A DNA stretch of 18,256 bases, from NCBI GenBank assembly GCA_041498815.1, contig JBGQJC010000047.1, forward strand, positions 1 to 18,256. Direction: 5' to 3'. The DNA is from DATDPM01 sp041498815 (GTDB lineage Bacteria > Pseudomonadota > Alphaproteobacteria > DATDPM01). The notes under the pieces are model-generated. The model had not been told where the DNA came from. It saw only the letters and a program-made list of their open reading frames with translations, and made no database searches. The position numbers and the translations under genes were made by a program. This document shows positions 1 through 6,796 of the stretch, in pieces; within the stretch, counting starts at the first letter, position 1, and the number at the start of each line of letters is the position of its first letter.

Positions 1-247
1 CGGGGTCGCTATCGAGGAACACGGCTTCATCGGCGCCGCGTGACAGGGCCTCCAAGCCCAGCGCCCCGGTGCCGCAGAAGGCATCGAGGACGCGCGCGCC
101 CGCAAACTCGAAATCGCCGGCATCGAAACGGCGGTGGGCCAGGATATCGAACAGCTTCTGGCGCGCCCGGTCCGCGGTCGGGCGGATCTTGCGGCCCTTG
201 GGGGCCCGCAAGACCCGTCCGCGATGGGTGCCGGCGACGATCCGCAT
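1..247 (-). CDS. rsmD: 16S rRNA (guanine966-N2)-methyltransferase RsmD, 3' end cut by window edge
   Basis: RsmD methylates G966 of 16S rRNA on the assembling small subunit, using SAM. Only the first 82 residues are in the window; the remaining C-terminal half or more lies beyond the left edge. The translated start reads MRIVAGTHRGRVLRAPKG and then KIRPTADRARQKLFDIL, the typical RsmD N-terminus. It continues to DAFCGTGALGLEALSRGA, the SAM-binding glycine loop of class I methyltransferases, at about residues 55-72. The ATG shares its A with the TGA of the upstream pseudouridine synthase gene (TGATG), so the two are probably translationally coupled. This is a common alphaproteobacterial pairing. 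The catalytic NPPY motif would be off the window and cannot be checked. Identification is confident; completeness is unknown. Confidence 0.93.
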   Translation of the reverse strand, partial: MRIVAGTHRGRVLRAPKGRKIRPTADRARQKLFDILAHRRFDAGDFEFAGARVLDAFCGTGALGLEALSRGADEAVFLDSDP

Positions 248-984
248 CAGCGCCGCCTTTTCATGGCCGGTGCCAATCTTTCGCCCAGTTGCTCGCGAAT
301 GACTTTCCCCGGAAGTTCGGCGACCGCGCCCGCGGGCAGGTTTCCCAGTTGGAACGGGCCGAAGGCGATCCGGATCATGCGGTTGACGCGAAGACCCAGT
401 TTTTCCAGCGCGCGGCGAAGCTCTTTGTTCTTGCCCTCCGCAAGTACCACCATGAGCCAGGCATTGGCCCCGGTGCGCCGCTCGAGCTTCGCCTCGATCT
501 TCATGGTTTTCGCCAATGCCGCGAGCTTTGTTTCGTCGACCGCGCCGAACACCCGGCAACGGTACCGCCGCAGCCAGTGTGTCGCGGGGAGTTCGAGATG
601 GCGCTTCAAGCCGCCGTCGTTGGTCAAGAGCATCAAACCTTCGGCACCCGGGTCAAGGGCCGCAACCGTTACCACCCGCGGCAATTCGCCCGGAAGGTTA
701 GGGGCGGCGCCGGCAGCGCCGCGCGGCTTATGATAGCGCCACAGCCGCGCCGGCTCCGGCGCCGGAAGCGGTTTGCCGTCGACGGTAATTGCCGCTGATC
801 CGGTGACCGTGACCGCGGGGGTCTTGAGCGTCACGCCGTCCACGGCGATGCGCCCCGCTTCGATCCAGCGCTCCGCCTCGCGCCGGGAACACATTCCCGC
901 GCGGGCCAGTCTTTTCGCGATCCGCTCTCCGCTCTTGGGTTCGGGATTTTCCGGCTCGCCGCGCTTGCGCCGGGCGGCGCTCAT
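247..984 (-). CDS. RsuA/RluB-family rRNA pseudouridine synthase with an unusual active-site loop
   Basis: This 245-residue protein should isomerise a uridine of rRNA to pseudouridine. An S4 RNA-binding domain lies at about residues 20-65 (ERIAKRLARAGMCSRREAER). The synthase domain follows, with LTNDG at 120-124 and EGKNKELRRALEKLGLRVNR at 183-202, both standard for the family. The putative catalytic Asp is D111. Two things are odd. The usual stretch after KPRG is about a dozen residues shorter, and the family's GRLDxxTEG reads AALDPGAEG, so the conserved Arg is lost. The loop instead resembles the LDPxAxG of TruB. The start is the ATG at 984, which overlaps the upstream TGA as ATGA; a longer open frame begins at 1053 but lies inside the upstream gene. 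RluB, RsuA or RluE specificity cannot be told from sequence. Confidence 0.85.
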   Translation of the reverse strand: MSAARRKRGEPENPEPKSGERIAKRLARAGMCSRREAERWIEAGRIAVDGVTLKTPAVTVTGSAAITVDGKPLPAPEPARLWRYHKPRGAAGAAPNLPGELPRVVTVAALDPGAEGLMLLTNDGGLKRHLELPATHWLRRYRCRVFGAVDETKLAALAKTMKIEAKLERRTGANAWLMVVLAEGKNKELRRALEKLGLRVNRMIRIAFGPFQLGNLPAGAVAELPGKVIREQLGERLAPAMKRRR

Positions 985-1691
985 TTCGCGGCGGCGACAA
1001 GCGCGGAAAAGATCTTCTCGTCGCCTCCGCTTACCGAATATTCGGGATGCCATTGCACGCCGAGGCAGAATTTACGCGCCGTATCCTCGATCCCCTCGAT
1101 CACGCCGTCGTCCGCCGTCGCATTTACAACCACACCGGGCCCGACGGTCTTGGCCGCCTGGTGATGGGCGCTGTTGACGGCCAAAATCGTTTGTCCCGTG
1201 ATCCGGTGCAGGAGCGTGCCCGGTTTCACCGTCACATTGTGGCCGGCTTGGTCACGCGGGCCCGGCTGCTCGTGGGCGAGCGCGTCTTTCACCTCGTCCG
1301 GGATGTGCTGATAGAGCGTCCCGCCCAAGAGCACGTTCAAAAGCTGCTGGCCGCCGCAGATGCCGAGGATCGGCAGGTCGCGCTCGAGCGCGCCCTTGGT
1401 CACGGCGGCCTCGAAGCGGGTGCGCCGGTCCTTGGTCTTCACGGTCGGGTGCCGCGATTGCGCGCCGAACATCACGGGATCGATATCGAAATTGCCCCCG
1501 GTGATCACCAGCCCATCGAGGCGCTCCAGATAGGCCTCCGCCAGATCGGGTTCATGGGGCAGCATGAGCGGCACGCCGCCCGCCTTGGTAATGGCGTCGG
1601 CGTAGTTCTGGCGCAGGAAATAGGTGGCCAGGCGCGAAGGGCCTTGCTTTTCCTCGGCGTCGGCGGTGATCCCGATGACGGGGCGCTTCAT
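981..1691 (-). CDS. Gamma-glutamyl-gamma-aminobutyrate hydrolase family protein (class I glutamine amidotransferase, peptidase C26)
   Basis: Relatives such as PuuD release GABA from gamma-glutamyl-GABA in the cytoplasm during putrescine breakdown. The protein has 236 residues and opens with MKRPVIGITAD, typical of the family. It has the early turn LDGLVITGGNFDIDP (58-72), the nucleophile elbow GICGGQQLLN with Cys112, and the C-terminal GVQWHPE with His215 and Glu217, completing the Cys-His-Glu triad. The start at 1691 matches the family N-terminus and lies just below a promoter-like site; upstream codons of the open frame (to 1988) run into tadA. Its stop overlaps the pseudouridine synthase start (ATGA). 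No other polyamine genes are in view, so the PuuD reaction is not proven; another gamma-glutamyl amide could be the substrate. Confidence 0.88.
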   Translation of the reverse strand: MKRPVIGITADAEEKQGPSRLATYFLRQNYADAITKAGGVPLMLPHEPDLAEAYLERLDGLVITGGNFDIDPVMFGAQSRHPTVKTKDRRTRFEAAVTKGALERDLPILGICGGQQLLNVLLGGTLYQHIPDEVKDALAHEQPGPRDQAGHNVTVKPGTLLHRITGQTILAVNSAHHQAAKTVGPGVVVNATADDGVIEGIEDTARKFCLGVQWHPEYSVSGGDEKIFSALVAAAK

Positions 1692-1698
1692 GGCGCGC

Positions 1699-1727
1699 AC
1701 TCTAGGAGGCCGTCGGGTTCCCGGCAA
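1699..1727 (-). promoter_or_regulatory. Predicted promoter of the amidotransferase-pseudouridine synthase-rsmD operon
   Basis: On the minus strand TTGCCG (1727-1722) is followed after exactly 17 bases by TAGAGT (1704-1699), a good sigma-70 type spacing. Transcription should begin about seven bases downstream, at or beside the ATG at 1691. That would make the mRNA leaderless, and there is indeed no Shine-Dalgarno sequence before that ATG. This is a reading of the sequence by eye, not a mapped start. Confidence 0.5.
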
Positions 1728-1773
1728 CCGGCGGCTTGACGGTAAAATCCCCAGTGCCCAAGCTGCGGCGGTG

Positions 1774-2220
1774 ATGGCTTCCCCTTTCATGGCCCGCGCC
1801 TTGGAACTAGCCCAAGCGGCGGCTTTGCGCGGCGAGGTGCCGGTCGGCTGCGTCATCGTCGATTCTTCGGGCGGGATTCTGGCCGAAGCCGGGAACCGCA
1901 CCGAGGAGATCAACGACCCCACTGCCCACGCCGAGCTTTTGGCGATCCGCGAGGCCGCGGCCAAGGTGGGGGCGCCGCGCCTGGTCACCGCCGATCTCTA
2001 TGTGACGCTCGAACCCTGCGCCATGTGCGCGGCGGCGATCTCGTTCGCGCGCATCCGCCGCCTCTATTTCGGCGCCGTCGATCCCAAGATGGGGGCGGTG
2101 GACTACGGGCCCAAATTCTTCGATCAGCCGACCTGCCATCACCGCCCGGAGGTCATCTCGGGCATTGGCGCGCAGCAGAGCTGCGATCTACTGAAAAAGT
2201 TTTTCGCCGGGCGGCGCTAG
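1774..2220 (+). CDS. tadA: tRNA-specific adenosine deaminase TadA
   Basis: TadA converts A34 to inosine in the anticodon of tRNA-Arg(ACG), letting one tRNA read several codons; it is essential in most bacteria. The 148-residue protein has the zinc-deaminase signature: HAE (His52, Glu54) and PCAMC (Cys82, Cys85), in the order and spacing of the CDA fold. The core GEVPVGCVIVD, the family pattern LYVTLEPCAMCAAAI and GAVDPKMGAVDYG agree with TadA rather than cytosine or guanine deaminases. The start is the ATG at 1774; GTG 1771 and ATG 1789 are alternatives, since no strong ribosome site decides it. It is divergent from the amidotransferase gene, with an 82-base spacer. Its TAG overlaps the purD stop in a shared CTAG. 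Confidence 0.94.
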   Translation: MASPFMARALELAQAAALRGEVPVGCVIVDSSGGILAEAGNRTEEINDPTAHAELLAIREAAAKVGAPRLVTADLYVTLEPCAMCAAAISFARIRRLYFGAVDPKMGAVDYGPKFFDQPTCHHRPEVISGIGAQQSCDLLKKFFAGRR

Positions 2221-3476
2221 GTTTTCGTCTTTATCAGCGCGCGCCAGCCGATGTCGCGCCGGAAATAGGCGTCCCCCCATTCAATCAAAGCCACCGCCTC
2301 GTAGGCGCGCTTTTGCGCTTCGCCGATATCCGCGCCCAAGGCGGTGACGCCCAAAACCCGTCCGCCGTTGGCAAGAATTTTCCCGCCCTCGGCCCTGGTC
2401 CCGGCGTGAAAGACGGTGACACCTTCCACTTCGGCGGCGCGCGAAAGCCCCCTGATCTCGGTTCCTTTCTCATAGGTTCCGGGATAGCCCCGTGCCGCCA
2501 TCACCACGCACAGCGCCACCTCGTCCCGCCAGCGCAGATCGAAATGATCGAGCACCCCGTCGCGCGAAGCCAGCAACGCGGGGAGCAGATCGGATTTGAG
2601 CCGCGGGATCAAAACCTGGCATTCGGGATCGCCGAACCGGACGTTGAATTCCAAAAGCTTCGGCCCGTCTTTCGTAATCATCAAACCCGCAAAGAGTACG
2701 CCCTTGAACGGCGTGCCTTCGGCTGCCATCCCGCGCACCGTGGGCGCGATGATCTCGCGCATGACCCGCTGCTCCATCCCCGCGGTCATGACCGGCGCCG
2801 GGGAATAAGCGCCCATGCCACCGGTGTTCACGCCCGTGTCGCCGTCGCCGATGCGCTTGTGGTCCTGGGCGGAAGCCAAGGCGAGCGCATGTTCGCCGTC
2901 CACCAGCGCAAAGAAACTCACCTCTTCGCCGTCCAGCCGTTCCTCCAACACGATGGGCCCGAGCTGCAAAGTAGATTTCGCGCTGGCGGTTGTTTCCGCC
3001 ACGGTTTCGTTGACGGTGACTCCTTTGCCCGCGGCCAATCCGTCAAGTTTGACCACGAAAGGCTGGTTGCGAGCCTCGATGAATTTCCGCGCCTTTTCGA
3101 AATCCTCGAAGCTCTCGCCTGCCGCCGTCGGGATCCCGTATTTGCGGCACATCTCTTTCATGAAGATTTTGGAGGATTCGAGCCGTGCCGCCGCCGCACT
3201 CGGTCCGAAGGTCTTGATGCCGGCCTCTTCCAGCCGGTCGACGAGGCCTGCCGCAAGCGGGCCTTCGGGCCCCACCACCACGAAATCGATCTTTTCGGCT
3301 TTGGCGAAGGCAAGAATTCCGCCTACGTCTTCCGCCGCTATCGGCACGCAAGTGGCGTTTTGCGCAATCCCGGCGTTGCCGGGGGCGCAATAGAGCGCAT
3401 CGCAGAGCGGCGAGGCCCAGATCGCATAGACCAGCGCGTGCTCGCGCCCGCCGCCTCCCACCACCAGAATCTTCAT
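2217..3476 (-). CDS. purD: Phosphoribosylamine-glycine ligase (GAR synthetase) PurD
   Basis: PurD joins glycine to 5-phosphoribosylamine using ATP, the second step of purine synthesis. The 419 residues fit the family. The N-terminal domain starts MKILVVGGGGREHAL. The ATP-grasp region shows KLDGLAAGKGV (143-153), QDHKR (204-208), NTGGMGAYSP (217-226) and the metal-binding EFNVRFGDPE (276-285). The C-terminal domain ends with DIGWRAL. Between GVTV and EERLDGEE (about 155-180) the protein looks roughly eight residues shorter than E. coli PurD as I recall it, probably a loop difference in the ATP-grasp B domain. The start is the ATG at 3476, 57 bases from divergent xseA. Key residues are intact, so it should be active. 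Confidence 0.96.
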   Translation of the reverse strand: MKILVVGGGGREHALVYAIWASPLCDALYCAPGNAGIAQNATCVPIAAEDVGGILAFAKAEKIDFVVVGPEGPLAAGLVDRLEEAGIKTFGPSAAAARLESSKIFMKEMCRKYGIPTAAGESFEDFEKARKFIEARNQPFVVKLDGLAAGKGVTVNETVAETTASAKSTLQLGPIVLEERLDGEEVSFFALVDGEHALALASAQDHKRIGDGDTGVNTGGMGAYSPAPVMTAGMEQRVMREIIAPTVRGMAAEGTPFKGVLFAGLMITKDGPKLLEFNVRFGDPECQVLIPRLKSDLLPALLASRDGVLDHFDLRWRDEVALCVVMAARGYPGTYEKGTEIRGLSRAAEVEGVTVFHAGTRAEGGKILANGGRVLGVTALGADIGEAQKRAYEAVALIEWGDAYFRRDIGWRALIKTKT

Positions 3477-3512
3477 CGCGCTCTGTTCCGCTTCCTTGCC
3501 CCCGCGGGCGCG

Positions 3513-3521
3513 CTATCATAG
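3513..3521. promoter_or_regulatory. Shared -10-like palindrome between divergent purD and xseA
   Basis: The nine bases CTATCATAG are palindromic around their central base. They read TATCAT on the plus strand (3514-3519) and TATGAT on the minus strand (3520-3515), both near the -10 consensus. They sit in the only 57 bases between the two starts. No convincing -35 box was found for either direction (TTTCGC lies 17 bases upstream of TATGAT), so this is tentative. Confidence 0.35.
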
Positions 3522-3533
3522 TGGGACAAAGCG

Positions 3534-4997
3534 ATGAGCGAAACGCCGCCCGAAGCCGTCCCAAACAACCTCCCCGTTTATTCGGTGAGCGAGATATCGG
3601 CCGCCGTCAAACACGCGCTCGAGACCGAATTCGCGTGGGTGCGCGTGCGCGGCGAGGTCTCGGGGAAAAAGCTCGCCCCCTCCGGCCATCTCTATTTCTC
3701 GCTCAAGGACGACCAGGCGGTCCTGGAAGCGGTGAGCTGGCGCGGCACCCTGCCGCGGCTTGCCTTTGCCCTGGAAGACGGGCTCGAGGTCATCTGCACC
3801 GGGCGGATATCGAGCTATCCGGGCCGTTCTAAATACCAGATCGTGGTCGAGGCGATCGAGCTCGCGGGCGAAGGCGCGCTTTTGAAGCTCCTGGCCGATC
3901 GCAAGAAGAAGCTCGAGGCCGAAGGCCTGTTCGCGGCCGAGCGCAAAAAGGAAATTCCCTATCTCCCCGACGTCATCGGCGTCGTCACCTCGCTCTCGGG
4001 CGTGGTCATCCGCGACATTCTGCACCGCTTGGCCGATCGCTTTCCGAGGCGCGTCTTGATCTGGCCGGTCCCGGTCCAGGGCGAGGGCGCAGCCGAGCTG
4101 ATCGCGGCCGCGATCCGCGGCTTCAACGCCCTTCCCGCCAAGGGCAAGATTCCGCGCCCGGACGTGCTGATCGTGGCCCGGGGCGGCGGGAGCCTCGAGG
4201 ATCTCTGGGCCTTCAACGAAGAAATCGTGGTGCGCGCCGCGGCCGATTCGAAAATTCCGCTCATCTCCGCCATCGGCCACGAGACCGACGTGACCCTGAT
4301 CGATTTCGCGGCGGATTTGCGGGCACCCACGCCGACCGCCGCCGCCGAAATGGCGGTGCCGGTCAGGGCCGAATTGCTCGCCCGGGTTCTCGATCTCGCG
4401 CGGCGCACGGTCTCCGGCATGGCGCGGTTTTTGGGCGAGCGCCGCACCCGGCTCGAAGGGCTCCGGCGCGGCCTTCCCGATCTCGGCAGTTTGCTTTCGA
4501 GCGCGCTCCAGCGCCTGGACGACAGAAGCGAACGGCTCCGGGTGGCGATCCTCAATCTTCTGACGCGGTTGGCCGGCCACGCGGCCAAGCTTTCGGCGCG
4601 CCTGCGCCATCCGAATGTGCTGATCGAATCGAAAACGGCCCTGCTCGCCTCCGAATCCCGGGCCTTTGCCGCCGCCGCCCGCCGCCTTCAGGGCGTATGG
4701 CGCATGCGGATCGAGCGCGTCGCGGCGCTGCTCGACAGCTTCTCTTATGAGCGCGTGCTGGAGCGCGGATTCGCCCTGGTGCGCGATGCCGCCGACCGGC
4801 CGGTCACTTCGGCTTTCGTCTTGACCCCGGGCGACGATATCGCGATCCGCTTCGGCGACGGCGAGATGGGGGCAAAGGTCACGAGCGGCGGCTCGCCAGC
4901 AGGGCCCCAAGGTGGCGGGGCCGCGGGCAATGTACCCGGCAAGCCCGCCCGCAAAAAAAAGCGCGGGCCGGACGGCCGCCAAGGCGAACTGCTGTGA
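3534..4997 (+). CDS. xseA: Exodeoxyribonuclease VII large subunit XseA
   Basis: XseA is the catalytic subunit of exonuclease VII, which degrades single-stranded DNA from both ends with several XseB subunits. The 487 residues begin with an OB-fold: YSVSEISAAVKHAL (16-29), then VRVRGEVSGKK. The nuclease core has TSLSGVVIRDILHRLADRF (152-170), ARGGGSLEDLWAFNEE (215-230), AIGHETDVTLIDFAADLRAPTPTAAAE (246-272) and a long helical C-terminal region. It ends with FSYERVLERGFALVRD, typical of XseA, and a basic tail. The ATG at 3534 has GGGA seven bases upstream. xseB is not in the window. The stop overlaps the next ORF by one base (TGATG), implying coupling with the M23 gene. Confidence 0.95.
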   Translation: MSETPPEAVPNNLPVYSVSEISAAVKHALETEFAWVRVRGEVSGKKLAPSGHLYFSLKDDQAVLEAVSWRGTLPRLAFALEDGLEVICTGRISSYPGRSKYQIVVEAIELAGEGALLKLLADRKKKLEAEGLFAAERKKEIPYLPDVIGVVTSLSGVVIRDILHRLADRFPRRVLIWPVPVQGEGAAELIAAAIRGFNALPAKGKIPRPDVLIVARGGGSLEDLWAFNEEIVVRAAADSKIPLISAIGHETDVTLIDFAADLRAPTPTAAAEMAVPVRAELLARVLDLARRTVSGMARFLGERRTRLEGLRRGLPDLGSLLSSALQRLDDRSERLRVAILNLLTRLAGHAAKLSARLRHPNVLIESKTALLASESRAFAAAARRLQGVWRMRIERVAALLDSFSYERVLERGFALVRDAADRPVTSAFVLTPGDDIAIRFGDGEMGAKVTSGGSPAGPQGGGAAGNVPGKPARKKKRGPDGRQGELL

Positions 4998-5806
4998 TGC
5001 GCGCGTTTCACGCCTTGCTCGCCGTGCTTCTGATCGCGGCGGCGCCGGTGAAACTCGAAGGAAGCGCCACCCAAGGCGGGCTGATGCAGGGGCACACAGC
5101 ACCTGGATCGAAAGTCTGGCAGGATGAAAGACAAATTCGCGTCGCCCCCGACGGCCGGTTCCTGATCGGCTTTGCCCATGACGCGGGGGCGCGTGCCGAA
5201 ATCAAGATCGAAGAGGAGGGGGGCGAAACCGAATTGATCCCGGTTGCCGTCGCCGCGCGCGAATATGCGGTGGAAAAAATCGATCACCTTCCACCCTCCC
5301 AGGTCACGCCCGATGAAATGACGCTTCAGCGCATCGCCTCCGAGCGCGCGGAGGTGACCGGGCTGCAGACGAAAGCGAGCGACACCCCGATGTTCGCCCA
5401 TCCCTTCGCCTGGCCGGTCACCGGCATCGTCTCCGGCACCTATGGGAGCGCGCGCATCCTGAACGGCGAGCCGAGAGCGCCCCATCTCGGCGTCGATGTT
5501 GCGGCCCCCGAAGGAACGCTCATATTGGCGCCAAGCGAAGGGGTCGTGATCCTGGTCGGGGATCAATTCCTCACCGGCAAGACCGTGATGCTCGATCATG
5601 GGCTGGGGCTCACTTCGCTTTACGCGCATCTGAGCCGCGTTGACGTCAAGGTCGGCGACAAGGTTTCGCCGGGCGCGGTGCTGGGCGCCGTGGGTGCGAC
5701 CGGGCGCGCCACCGCGCCCAATCTCCATTGGGGCGTGCATTTGAACGGGGTGGCCCTCGACCCGGCCCTGCTTGCCGGGCCGATGCCGCAAAGCCAATCG
5801 CAATAA
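4997..5806 (+). CDS. Secreted LytM-domain (M23) protein with an altered metal-site motif
   Basis: M23/LytM proteins cut peptidoglycan cross-links or, when degenerate, activate amidases. The 269 residues start with a signal peptide-like stretch (HALLAVLLIAAAP, 5-17), followed by a linker domain (about 20-130) and the LytM domain (about 135-260). The zinc residues His163 and Asp167 are present in HLGVD, and His211 in YAHLS. The usual GPHLHW motif reads APNLHWGVHLNG, so the first His of HxH is Asn242 and only His244 remains. That could mean a non-catalytic regulator in the manner of EnvC or NlpD, although their losses differ. The start is the ATG at 4997 overlapping the xseA stop; a GTG three bases earlier is in frame. 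It runs convergent to lpxK with three bases between the stops. Confidence 0.86.
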   Translation: MRAFHALLAVLLIAAAPVKLEGSATQGGLMQGHTAPGSKVWQDERQIRVAPDGRFLIGFAHDAGARAEIKIEEEGGETELIPVAVAAREYAVEKIDHLPPSQVTPDEMTLQRIASERAEVTGLQTKASDTPMFAHPFAWPVTGIVSGTYGSARILNGEPRAPHLGVDVAAPEGTLILAPSEGVVILVGDQFLTGKTVMLDHGLGLTSLYAHLSRVDVKVGDKVSPGAVLGAVGATGRATAPNLHWGVHLNGVALDPALLAGPMPQSQSQ

Positions 5807-5809
5807 GGT

Positions 5810-6796
5810 CTATCGCCGCGGCAACAACGGTGCCAGCAGCCGGTCGAGCGCCCCGTCGTCGCGGAGCGAAAGACTCACGGTCAAGACCCGGATCTTCGCC
5901 CGCAGCTCTTCGGGCACGCGAATCAGATCCTTCGCGGTCGTGACCAGAAGCGCGTCGTATTGCTCGGCCAGCGCGGCGAGCTTCGCAATCTCGCCGGTCT
6001 GATAGCGGTGGTGGTCGGGGAACGCCCGTTTCACCCGCAGGCGGCAGCCCAATTCCTCCAGGGTCCGGAAGAATTTTCCGGGATCGCCGATGCCGGCGAA
6101 GGCCACGACTTCGCGTCCGGCGATCGTTTCCGCCTCTGGCCCCGGCACGAGCTTTGCCCGCAACAGCGGGATCGCATTCGGGATGCTCGCCGTCACCCCC
6201 GATGCGTTGTCGCCCACCAGAATCACGGCATCGGCGCGCCCGAGCCCGTCGGATACTTTTTCGCGGAGCGGCCCGGCCGGGAGGATGCGGCGGTTGCCGA
6301 AGCCGTAATTTCCATCCACCACCAGAATCGACAAATCCTTTTCGATCCAGGGGTCCTGATAGCCGTCGTCGAGCAACAGGATACCGGCACCCGATTCATA
6401 GGCCGCGCGCGCGCATTCGCGCCGGTCTCCCGAAACCCAGGTCGGCGCGTGATGGGCCAGCAGCAGCGCCTCGTCGCCGGCTTCCTCGACGCCGTGGCGC
6501 GCCGGATCGATGCGCCGCGCCGTCTTGTGGCGCGCGAAGCTTCCGCGATAGCCGGACGCGATCACATGAGTCTCGACGCCCAGCCGCTGCAAATGACCGG
6601 CCAAGGCGATGGTGGCCGGGGTCTTGCCCGAGCCGCCGGCGACGATTCCGCCCACACAGATCACCGGCACCGGTGCCCGCCAGGCGCTCGCCATCGCGCG
6701 CCGCACCGCGGCACCCGCGCGGTAGGCCATGCTCGCCGGGGCCAGGGCCGCCGAGATAAACCCCGGATTCTTGCGCCAGAACTCAGGCGCCCGCAT
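5810..6796 (-). CDS. lpxK: Tetraacyldisaccharide 4'-kinase LpxK (lipid A pathway)
   Basis: LpxK phosphorylates the 4' position of the tetraacyl disaccharide to form lipid IVA at the inner membrane. The 328-residue protein opens with MRAPEFWRKNPG, a hydrophobic N-terminal region, and the P-loop VGGIVAGGSGKTP (48-60). Further family marks are ASGYRG (80-85), GDEALLLA (107-114), LLDDGYQD (141-148) and NRRILPAGPLRE (168-179), ending with DHHRY and TTAKDLIR. The start at 6796 fits these; a longer frame to 6832 would extend further into waaA. With this start it overlaps waaA by 14 bases. The first P-loop residue, usually Asn in VGN, is Gly here, probably tolerated. It is the last gene of the lipid A run. 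Confidence 0.94.
   Translation of the reverse strand: MRAPEFWRKNPGFISAALAPASMAYRAGAAVRRAMASAWRAPVPVICVGGIVAGGSGKTPATIALAGHLQRLGVETHVIASGYRGSFARHKTARRIDPARHGVEEAGDEALLLAHHAPTWVSGDRRECARAAYESGAGILLLDDGYQDPWIEKDLSILVVDGNYGFGNRRILPAGPLREKVSDGLGRADAVILVGDNASGVTASIPNAIPLLRAKLVPGPEAETIAGREVVAFAGIGDPGKFFRTLEELGCRLRVKRAFPDHHRYQTGEIAKLAALAEQYDALLVTTAKDLIRVPEELRAKIRVLTVSLSLRDDGALDRLLAPLLPRR

Noticed and set aside
40..798. Plus-strand frame of 252 codons at the left edge
   Set aside because: It is antisense to rsmD and the pseudouridine synthase, both supported by motifs and by start/stop overlaps.
1704..1709. AGGAGG on the plus strand, a perfect ribosome-binding site
   Set aside because: No start codon follows at a usable distance; tadA begins 64 bases later. 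The bases belong to the spacer of the promoter on the other strand.
2025..3521. Open frame of 498 codons on the plus strand opposite purD
   Set aside because: It overlaps tadA and is antisense to the intact purD; no recognisable family and shadow-like composition.
3516..5102. Open frame of 528 codons on the minus strand opposite xseA
   Set aside because: It lies antisense to a clear xseA, is rich in Arg, Gly and His as expected from GC-rich shadow frames, and shows no domain motif.
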